From contig BDDC01000413.1 in the NCBI GenBank assembly GCA_001662425.1, forward strand, positions 1 through 21,254: DNA of 21,254 nucleotides, given 5' to 3'. Shown piece by piece: positions 8,601-17,300 of this stretch. Positions within the stretch are counted from its first letter, which is position 1, and each line of letters starts with the position of its first letter. Both the position numbers and the translations under genes were made by a program. Below the pieces are notes generated by a model. It saw nothing but the letters and a program-made list of their open reading frames with translations, did no database searches and was not told where the DNA came from. Source of the DNA: Chlamydomonas sphaeroides (taxonomy: Eukaryota; Chlorophyta; Chlorophyceae; Chlamydomonadales; Chlamydomonadaceae).

Positions 8601-10224
8601 CTGGCCGCACGCCAGGCGACGAGCCCCGCCCGCCCACCTGCGACAGCTCCAGGCGCTTGACAAAGATCTGGTGGCTCTCCGACAGTCCCTGCATCTGCGG
8701 TTGCGGTTGCGTGCGGCGGCAGGGGGAGGCGGCAGTGCAGGGCCCCGTTTGGCCAGCCGGCACCGTACCTAGCTGCACCGGCGACACAAAGCGCACGACA
8801 GCAGCGGCGGGGCCGGGGGTGTGGGTGGGTGCGGCGTGCCCCTCCCTCCGGTCCGTGTTGCACATCTGGAGCTGACGCGGGCCAAGGCCTAACGGGGCCA
8901 AGGCCGGCAAGGTGTGCGGGGAAAGGAGGGCATGTGGGGCGGCTCGGGCTGCAGCCGCCGCCTCGGGCCGCAGCCTGGGGCTGCAGCCACGCCGGTCCGC
9001 CGAGGCGGGCGCGGGTGGCAGCCGGACCCCAGCCTGCGCAGCCCCAGCGCCCGGACCCTCCGTCCCGCCTCCTGCCGGACCGGACCGGACCTGCTGCAGG
9101 TACATCTTCTTGCCTGCGGGTCGTGCGCCGAGGAGGGCGGGGCCCGAGGGGTACAATGAAAAGTGTGGCAGCGGCGGGGGAAGCGGGCAGCAAGGGCGCA
9201 ACCTAAGGGGGCAAGGAGCCACAGCGGCCGCTGGCTGTGCAGCGGACGGCACCAGGGGGCCCCTGTGCCGGTGCCCGGCCGGCCCCCGCGCCCCCGGCCC
9301 CTCCTTCCATGCCTCACGCCGCCCTCAACGCACCCTCCAGGTCAAAGTTGGGGAACTTGGTGGCCATGCCCGACAGCTGCACCACCGAGTTAATCAGCCT
9401 GGTGGTGTGGATGGAGGGGAGGGGCGAGGGCAGCAGAGGATGGGCCGTGCAATGCGGCACCGCGGTCCTGTCCCGGCCGGTGCTCGCGCGCCTGCACCCC
9501 TGCGCCTCCATGCGCGCTGCCCCGCACGGGACGGGGCTGCGCCAAGGTGTCGTGCTTGGTGTGACCCTCCCGCACTGGGTCGCGCCGCCGTTGTGCTTTG
9601 AGTGCACGGACGCACTGACGCGGGGCGTGTGGATGGGCCTGCTGGTCCCCTCCCCTGGCGGCACGCAGCAGTAAGGGGCGGCCCCCGCCCCCGCGGGACG
9701 CACTTGCTGAACTCCTGCATGACCAGGTCGCTGCGGAAGACGGGCGAGTTGAACAACTTTTCGTACATATCCTGCGTGTGCGGCAAGCGAGGGAGGGCGC
9801 GTGCGAGCGCGGGGAAGGGCGCTGGGCGGCGCAGGGGCAGGCAGCAGGGGACATGCGGTATGCGCGGCTGTGGGGTCCCAGGACTGGGCAGGCGGGAACT
9901 GGGCCGCTGGAGGGGGCTGAAGGGATGAAGTGCAGTTTGGAGTGCAAGCGCGTCCCCCACCCCACCCCGAGCAGGCTGGGGTTGCGCAAGGCCGACATCA
10001 CAGCGTCCCCCACGGACCTCGCGGTCGGAGGACGACGACTTCAGCAGCACCAGTCCACGACGGCGCTGCTCAGAGTTCTTCAGCACGGTCCTTGACGACG
10101 GCGAGTATGGGGAGCTGGAGTACTGCGGCTGCTGCGAGGTCGGATGCATGTTCATTTGCTGACGTCGACGCGCGGTCGCAGCAGTCGAAGCGCCGCATCG
10201 CAGGGATCCAAGTGACATTGCCAT
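5696..10224 (-). CDS. Gene A: plastid-targeted DUF1825 domain fused to a C-terminal STI1-like domain, 266 aa, 11 exons
   Basis: Exons (minus strand): 10018-10224, 9704-9771, 9334-9398, 9091-9113, 8638-8694, 8046-8128, 7328-7388, 6552-6629, 6274-6303, 5985-6029, 5696-5779. They total 801 nt in one frame ending in TGA. Residues 1-69 form a Ser/Arg/Gln-rich leader with RRR motifs, probably a chloroplast transit peptide. Residues 75-168 are DUF1825: FNSPVFRSDLVMQEF, FPNFDLEGKKMYLQQ, IFVKRLELSQDPAA and MNQMFQG. Residues 169-266 are not part of that family. The segment from about 200 to 262 carries repeated DP turns (TTDPQIVMKAQNDPKFWVAI, SKWLDDPNIGPLV) in the order and spacing I recall from the C-terminal STI1/DP domain of HIP, HOP and the plastid translocon co-chaperone Tic40. 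Such domains bind chaperones or clients. A stromal co-chaperone-like adaptor is therefore plausible, but this is inference. The ATG at 10,224 has a purine at -3 and G at +4. A TGTAA lies about 480 nt past the stop. Confidence 0.88.
6484..6501. repeat. ATGC microsatellite (self-complementary)
   Basis: ATGCATGCATGCATGCAT, an 18-bp self-complementary tetranucleotide run, lies in the gene A intron between exons 6552-6629 and 6274-6303. GTATGCATAC follows shortly after it. No function is implied. Confidence 0.85.
6811..7347. repeat. Local duplications around exon 7 of gene A
   Basis: A block containing AAACCTGGACCAGTGG, then CCAGCCAGCGCGCTACCTGC and CCCACGCGAACACATGAACA, occurs at 6811-6834 plus 6886-6960 and again at 7229-7322. 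The first copy carries about 50 extra bases in the middle. The 3' end of exon 7 together with its donor (GAGGAACTGCTGGTG on the plus strand) exists three times: at 7031-7051, at 7201-7223, and as the functional copy at 7324-7347. Only the last belongs to a complete exon with a good acceptor. Confidence 0.85.
7118..7164. repeat. 12-bp tandem repeat CTTCCTGTACAG
   Basis: Four units (7118, 7130, 7142 and a shortened one at 7154) stand head to tail in the gene A intron downstream of exon 7. The second unit has one T-to-C change. GCTAGCTAGCTAGC lies just before them at about 7088-7101. Confidence 0.9.
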
Positions 10225-11388
10225 GATGCGGCGACTGATTGCGACACTTGCTGGCGTTCAGGCTGGCGTTGGTTGATCGTTCCTTGTCAGCAGGTTGTGC
10301 GCGTATCTGCGTGCCGTCTTGTCGAAACTGACCTATAGTCTTGCGTGAATTGGGTGCTCGGCTCGCGTAGTAGCTACATTCGGCGACCTCGTCACGGTGC
10401 CACGTACCCAACCTTGCTCCCCGAGCCCTGCCCACGCCAGCCCGCGCCTGGCCACCTTCCTTCGCCTCAGTTCTGGCCCCAAGCGAAGCTGTGACCTAAC
10501 AAATGTGGCCTATGCCAAAGGACATACGTTGCAAACAGAGGCATGCTTGTCAGGCTGACGGGACTGACTGGGAGAGCTGGGCAGGGGATGGGCGGCGTCT
10601 CCCCTGGTGTTGGGCGCCATCCAGCGGGCCCCCTCCTGCGCTCCTGGCCCCACCCATATCCTGATGCACTTGACAGGCGTGGAGAAGCGTAAAGCAGGAC
10701 CGGATCGTCAAGGTGCTGATAGTTAGGAACCTGCGGCAAGATATGTGAAGAGGTTTACGAAGGCGTTGGGGAGGCGCGCGAGACTCGCGGGAACTCCGCG
10801 GGTGACGCCTGTGTATGGCCATGGCCACACGCGCCCGTGGGGCTCCCGGCCGTGCCCTTCACGGCCGCCCAGATTCCCAGGGCCGGCCCAAACGACACTC
10901 TCCGCAAAAGCGCCTGTACACCTTCCAACAGACCACTCGTGAAGATGACGAGCCTTCCTATCGCCCACACGGCCACACATCTCTATAGGGAGTTGTGTCT
11001 GCTCGCGACCGAAGATGATGGGAGCGCCGCAGCAGAGCAGCCGCCTGGCACCTTCAATGGGCGCAATACGAGGCTTTCCGGGGAGCGCCGCGGTCGCGTG
11101 CGCCCGCCTGCGGAACATGCCGATGGCGCTTTGTCGGCAAGGACCGCGGCTGTCGACTAACTCGCTTGCGCCCGCATATCAAGAAAACAAACGCAACGGC
11201 GTCGCGGCTCACGAGAGCCCTCCCAGGTACGGCATGCAAGTTTCTGGCCGAGTGGCCCTGCCGCCGACCCCACCTTGGCACGCGCGGCAAGTCCTGAGCA
11301 TGCCCTAACTTCGTCTGTTTTTATGCCCTATGTCTATCCACCACATACAAAAGGACGGACACCGACAGCTGTCCCCATCACCCGCGCA

Positions 11389-11426
11389 GCCCGAGCAGCA
11401 GGATGCCAGGCAGGTGCTGCTCGGGC
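11389..11426. repeat. 12-bp perfect inverted repeat (hairpin)
   Basis: GCCCGAGCAGCA (11389-11400) is the exact reverse complement of TGCTGCTCGGGC (11415-11426), with a 14-nt loop. It is not in any supported gene. No T-run follows, so it is not a bacterial-type terminator. Confidence 0.85.
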
Positions 11427-11932
11427 AGCACGCAGCACCCGCCACGCCCCGCGCGAGCGCATACGCGCTTCCCCACGCGTCCACGCTTGCAACCTACCCC
11501 TCCCGGCTCCTCTTCCCCTCCCCCACAGCCTTGCGCACGCCGAGCCCGCGCCGCCCCTCATGGCCACCCAGCCGCCCGCGTACGACACGGGCCTGGCAGA
11601 CGAGCCCCGTCGTCCAGCACTTGACCGGCGGAACGAGCTGGCGAGCTGATGACCCGCAGCTTGCCACGGGGGTTGGCGTGCGTGTGGGTCGGGCGTAAGA
11701 GCCCGGGCTACGATAACCTTAAAGTGCCGGCTAGCTGTGCTGTTGGCTGACGAGGCAAGAGAGAGGCGTGCACACCCGCGCACGAGGGCGCCTGCGTGTC
11801 GCCTCGTCTCTTGTGGCAGGGGCGCGGGGGGGGAGTGGCGGTGCAGGGGCCGCGACGCGGGGATGCGTGGGATGGGTACCATGGGTTGAGCGGGTGGGCA
11901 GCGGCAGGCGGTCGTACGCATGTCGCCGTTTC

Positions 11933-12248
11933 ACTGTAGAACCAGCGTGGAAGTCATGTCGCCATGTCATAGCGGGCAGGAGGGTGCTGTGCGCAGATCT
12001 GATGTGGTGGCGCTAGTTGAGGGGGTCTTTCAGAGGTCGGGTTTTTAGTTGCGTGGAAGGTGGTCTGGGCGGGTATCGTCGCTTGCGCGGTTGCCGGCCT
12101 CGTTGTGCTGGCCCCATGGCCCCTTCCGCGTGATCATGCGGTTGGCCGGGCTGTGAAATGCCCCACGGCGGTTCGTCCCTGCCTGTCCCCAAGCAAGGGA
12201 GGATCGGCGCCCAGCCGTGACCTTTTACTATAGAACCAGCGTGGAAGT
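11933..12248. repeat. Direct-repeat pair, 22 bp, 294 bp apart
   Basis: ACTRTAGAACCAGCGTGGAAGT occurs at 11933-11954 and 12227-12248 with one mismatch. Similarity continues loosely on both sides (TTT before, GTCGCC.TG after, with a small gap). The spacing and partial flanking similarity could mean two copies of a dispersed repeat or the two ends of a short element. No coding capacity or target-site duplication was identified. Confidence 0.7.
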
Positions 12249-13668
12249 AGTAGCGTCGCCCTGCCGTGACCTTGTGCCCACCCCGCACGGACCTTCACTC
12301 CCGAGCTGTGGGAACCCTTACGGCGGGGTCTGCAGCTAGGACTTCGCATCGTGCTGTCACAACAGGATGCGTGACTGACGGATCGCGTGATGGTCGTGGA
12401 CCCGGGTAGCCGAGGCGTGGGGTCGAGTCTGGGTTTGTGCCGGGTCGTGTGTCGTACGGGCCCGATCGGCTAAGGGCACTGCCTGCCCGCAGGCAGGCAG
12501 CGAACTGGCCGCTTGCTTCATAAGGTAGCTCTGCTTGCTTGCTGTAGGGCGTGGACCTTAGCAAGACGTAGCCATGTAACGATCAGCGAGGAGCCTCGGC
12601 CCGGCAGCGGCAGCAGCAGCACCTGCTGCGTGCCATGTTCGCCATACCCGACCCAGCTACGGCGACGAGCGCCTGCGCTACAGCAGCGCGGCGCGGCGCC
12701 TGCCGGCAGCTCGACACTAGGCGGAGATGCCGATCGGACGCTTATGAAGCCGCGCGAGCAGCCACGCCGGCCTCCGGGCACCGGTCGCTCCCCGTTCCCC
12801 TTCAAGTGCGTGGTACCCGGCGGAGATCTGCATGTCACGCAATACGGCATGACAGTGCACTCGGCCCGTGCACCCACCCTCCCCTAACAGCACCAGCGCG
12901 CCCGGCCAGCTCCGTTGCAGCCAGCACCACGTTCAACAGCCCCTCTGTTCCACCCCCTTCCCGTACGCCAGCCGCGCCCTGCACAGCCTCCGCTGCCGGC
13001 AGCCCGTGACCGCGCGTTTGCCAGCTGTGCAACAGACTAACCAATTTGATGATAAACTAGAACGAAGGCTAGGCTTCGCCGTCCCGTCGGCACGACTCGC
13101 TTTGCTACGCGATGACCATGTCGACGCGTGTCTACTGACCAAGTCGCCTCACACCACCCCATTCCTCATCCGGTTGCGTTATGGGGTTGGGCCGGGCTAC
13201 TAGGCGCCAGTGGCAGTTAGTACTTGGACTCTGGCGCAACGCGCCACCAGGTGAGTTGGCCGGCTGCTGCGTGCCGTTGCGTGGCTACGCTCCCGCCTGC
13301 GTGCTTGTTTGCCTGCTTGGCGCGTCGTCGCAGCGGCTAAAGATGAATGATCGGAGTTGCAGCCTGCTGTATGTCTGCTTGTTCTCCCTCCGTCCTTGCT
13401 CTCCCACAGAAACGCCCGCCCGCCACTTGAAGAAGTTATGAAGTTGTGAAGAATAAGAAGTTATGCAGTTTTCGTGGCAAATAATTCACGAAAATGTCGT
13501 CTATACGGACGCTGACGGACGCGAGGCTCAAACGAGGTAGTGGTTTATTGGCGCTCGGTGCAGATCTGCAGATGTTCCAATTGCTCCGCGCAATAAGCCA
13601 ATCACATAAGTCAACTTGCGACCTAACCAGCAGGTGACGCGAAGGCTCGCGGGCAAGCACATCCGGGC

Positions 13669-13686
13669 CAGGGCAGATCTGCCCTG
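13669..13686. repeat. 18-bp perfect palindrome centred on AGATCT
   Basis: CAGGGCAGATCTGCCCTG reads the same on both strands. A second palindrome with the same GCAGATCTGC core (TGCAGATCTGCA) lies at 13559-13570. Both are about 0.7 kb upstream of the receptor-kinase start codon. They could be binding sites for a dimeric factor or be due to chance. Confidence 0.8.
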
Positions 13687-14327
13687 TTCCGGGCTAAACG
13701 CCGCCATCCTCGTCCCATTCTCGTTTCGTTTAGTCAATAGTTTGAGCACCTCAATTAAAAATCAGAACGTGAAGTCGAAACCTACCCGTACGTGTATCAT
13801 ACCTGTACATGTCGCGAAGTCAAGAACCTGTGCCTGTCGCGCTAGCAACCCGTTTTGCAGCAGCCATTCATGTGCCTGCCTACAGAAATTTTCAACAACA
13901 CGGGTCGCTCGCGTTTCGTGACATTATCGCGTCCCCATGTCCCTGCCCTCTGAAATCGAAAAGCGATGGGCGTCAGGTTTCTTGGGGAATAGTTAGATGC
14001 GGGGAGAGCGAAGTTTCTAATGTTATGTTTGTCAGGGCTTCAGATGTATCGCAGGCGTACGTGCGTGGTTGGACAGGGTTGGACACAGGCAGACATGCAG
14101 CGTGGACATGGAAGAGTTAGTACACTGCGGTGGACTGCAGAAGACTCCGACGTGCATGCGAGATGCTATCTATTATTTTAGTTACGTTGGCCCGATGATA
14201 ACGCGACAAACCTCCCCTGATCCTTAACGCGTACCGCTGCATTCTATTCCTTGTTCAAGGTCCCGACCGGTACGCCTCGCGTCTCTACGGGGGCGAGCCA
14301 ACGACGTGCTCAAGCCACACGTCATGC

Positions 14328-17300
14328 ATGACAGCTATGAATACGCGAGCCGGGCGCCTCTGCTGCTACTTAGCAATAAAAGATAGGAGTGCTTTGGTAC
14401 TGCTGCTGCTGGTCAGCGCCGTCGCGGCAGTCGGAGAGCGTTTGGCGCCAGCAGACGCGTTCCTCGAGAGCGCTTGCTCAGGCACAACATGCATCGTGCG
14501 GGAATATGTGGCTTTGATAGCTGGTGGAGCGCCCGCTCAACGAAACTCGTCGCTTACCTTCGTGGGGACTCGGGAGGCGGACGTCGTCGACTTGCCGCGG
14601 CTTGACTTGACTACTGCGGCGACAACCGCGCCGCTGATAAGCCTGACGTTGCCGAACGCAACGCTAGAGTTTCGAAACCTCGCGGTTTCCGCTGCACTGT
14701 TTGTGCCGGCCTCCCTAAACACGTTGAATCCGGACGCAATACTCCTGTCACTGCCGGCCATCAGAAGGGGCCCAGGTGGGCATGCCGGTCGGGTCGTTGT
14801 CCATATTTGCACAGCCGCAAACCGGCACTTTCATTTGCCCTCGCCAGCAGCACCACAGCGTTTCCGGAGCTTTCTCCCGTGCTCCCCAACTTACCGTGCT
14901 CCCCTTACCGCCCCTGCTCCCCATGCATGTTCCCAGGCGTGCGGCTTGTATTCCAGAATGTGACGCTGGTGGCGGCAACCTGCACGCAGCTGTCTCTTCA
15001 TCAGTCCATAGCCTGCGGCATCGCCCTCCGACCGCCCTCCACCCCCAATATCACCATCACCGCCGGTACCATTCACTTCGCTGCCTACACCTCCGCAATG
15101 TTGACCGCAGTCAACGTCACGGTCCTATGCTCCGGGCCTCCCGCGCCGCAGCCCTGCTCGGCTGTCGCGCCGTCAAGTGCCGAGCAGCTGCTCATGTCCC
15201 TGATACAACATCAAGTCCTGGACCGACCCATGGTCATACACCTTGCGTCCAACATCTCCCTGTCGGACGCGACCCTGCCCTGCCGCGCTTTGATCGACAT
15301 GTACAACAGAACGGCCGCCGGCGGCCCGCCGCCGCCAAGTGCTCCGCCGCCAGCAGCCCTCCCGCCCAGCGCCCCACTGGCCGCCGACTCCTGCCGGCAG
15401 CGGGTGCAGCACATCGGCACGCTGCTGCCGCCCATCCCCGTCCTCGCCAGCCCTCTCATCATCAGCGGCGGCGCCGTGCCGCCACTGCTGGCCAACGCTT
15501 CGGCCTCTTCCGACGGCGCCGCCGCCAGTCCGCTGCATCCGCCGCCCGTGCTAGACTTGGGCGGCGTGACCAACCTGCTGTCGCTCAGCGCTGGTGCCAC
15601 CGGCGGCCGCGCGTCGCTCCGCGGCGCTGTCACGCTGACCAACCTCACGCTGCGGGGCCTGTCGCTGGGGCCTCCCTCCAGCTACCCCAACGGCCTCATG
15701 CGGCTGCGGCTGTGGTGAGCGCCCAGTCCAGGAGCGCAAATGTGTCTGCAGTACAGTCTGTCGCACATGATGGCCGTAGTCGGAGATGGTGTGATGGTCC
15801 AATGTGCAGACGGCTCTGTACGACCGCGGTCGGGACGGCGGCGGCTGCACCCCAGCCGAGGCAGCGGGACGTGCATGGCGGACGTGCATAGCAACATATT
15901 TCTAGATAGTACAACGGGGTGAAACCCTGTCTATTGGTTGTTTTGTCTTGCTGACGTGTTCGGCCAGGCTCTGGGACCAGCCGCCTAACACACGGCACGT
16001 TCAGTAGCTCGGCCGCTTACATTGTCTCTGGACCGGCGCCAGCACAGCGCAGCGCAACGCGCAAACGCGCGTTGACGCTCCTCCTGCCCCCCAGGCCCCC
16101 TACACGGTTTGCTGCTGCTGCTGTTGCCGCGATCCTGGCCCAGCAAGTCTAACCTAGCCCTTCGCCTGCCCTCCCATTCCCCCTGTTGTGTGCTGCCCTG
16201 CCGCAGGTCGGTCGGCCTGGGTTTCGGGGGCTCCGCCGGCCGGGGCGCCCAGTTGGCGGTGTCCAACGCAGCTATAGAGCTGGACGAGGCCGAGCTGGCC
16301 GCGTGGGACGCCCTGGCCCGGCATACCGATGTCATTGTCAGCGAAACCCCCTCCACCACCTCCTGCGCCACCTTCACGACATACCAGGCTCAGCTCCCGC
16401 AGCCACCGGTGAGTGCACTGGCAGCCACCGGGAACATGGCCGGTGCGATCGTGAGCCGGCTGCGGTGGCCGGGCCGTGCTCGCGTGTGTGCTTTGCACAG
16501 CATCCGTGTGCTGCGCTGGTCCGGTGTGCAAGGGACGGTCGTGTCCAATCCGTCTGCACCGCTTGACGGCCAGGCAGCAACGCAGGGGCACGGAGAGGTA
16601 CGGAGGGACGCTGGCACTATAACCCTTGCGTATGTTCCCTGCCGCAGCCGCCTCCGAACAACGGCTCCTCCCAGCTGGAGGTGCTGGCGCTGGGCTCCTT
16701 TTCGGGCGGCAGCATCAGCATGAGCAACCTCCTACTGATCGCATCCCCCAGTGTCGATGTTGGTGGCGGCGCCGCGGCCACGACCTCGCAGCTGTGCGCC
16801 TTCCCGCTGTGGCCGGGATGCGGCGGTGCCCCGGAAGGCGCCGCCCTGCCGGAGGGCGTCGCCGCGGACACGGACGCAACCGCGGCAGCGCCGTGGGCGC
16901 CGCTGCCGCCGCTGTGCCGGCTACTGCCGCCGCGGCCGGCGCCCCCAGAGATGGTTGCCTTCCGCAGCGTCTCTGTGAGTGCAGGTGCTGAGTAGTCCAC
17001 TGACCGCGGGAGCGCTCGACGCCCCGTTGGTGAAGTCCCCTGGCCCGGCACGGGCAGGCGGCTGCTAGCATTCGCATGGCTTGTCATCATTCCCCCCAGC
17101 GCCCCATGCATTCCAGAGGCAGGAGGCAAGGGTGCGCCTCCTCGTGACCCACACATAGGGCCCACAAAGGGCCCGACCCACCGCGTGGCTCGCTGCCTCC
17201 CTGATCGCCCGCCGCCCGCCGCCCACTGCCCAACGCCACCGCAGCTCCTGTGGGTTGCGTCGCTCCGGACGGGCGACCTGGCAAACACCAACCGCGAGGT

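Larger units (their letters stand above)
10225..14327. other. 4.1-kb intergenic region between two divergent genes; no supported gene
   Basis: Gene A leaves to the left and the receptor-kinase gene to the right, so this stretch should contain both promoters and 5' UTRs. Open frames here are short, lack recognisable domains, and cannot be linked through splice sites into a convincing protein. From about 13,430 to 14,330 the sequence is clearly richer in A and T than the rest of the window. This fits a promoter or a decayed mobile element. The separately listed repeats and palindromes are the only structured elements I found. Confidence 0.5.

Noticed and set aside
7961..9252. Long minus-strand open frames (410 and 315 codons)
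   Set aside because: They include true gene A exons (8046-8128, 8638-8694, 9091-9113) but read through introns. The conserved pieces splice together better in the proposed model.
11560..11649. Possible small exon MATQPPAYDTGLADEP... after a CCCCACAG acceptor-like site
   Set aside because: Only 29 codons, with no upstream exon in phase and no homology.
12013..12887. Short open frames on both strands, including one around 12,518-12,877
   Set aside because: No recognisable domain, no consistent splice signals, and overlapping frames on both strands. I cannot distinguish them from chance or decayed transposon sequence.
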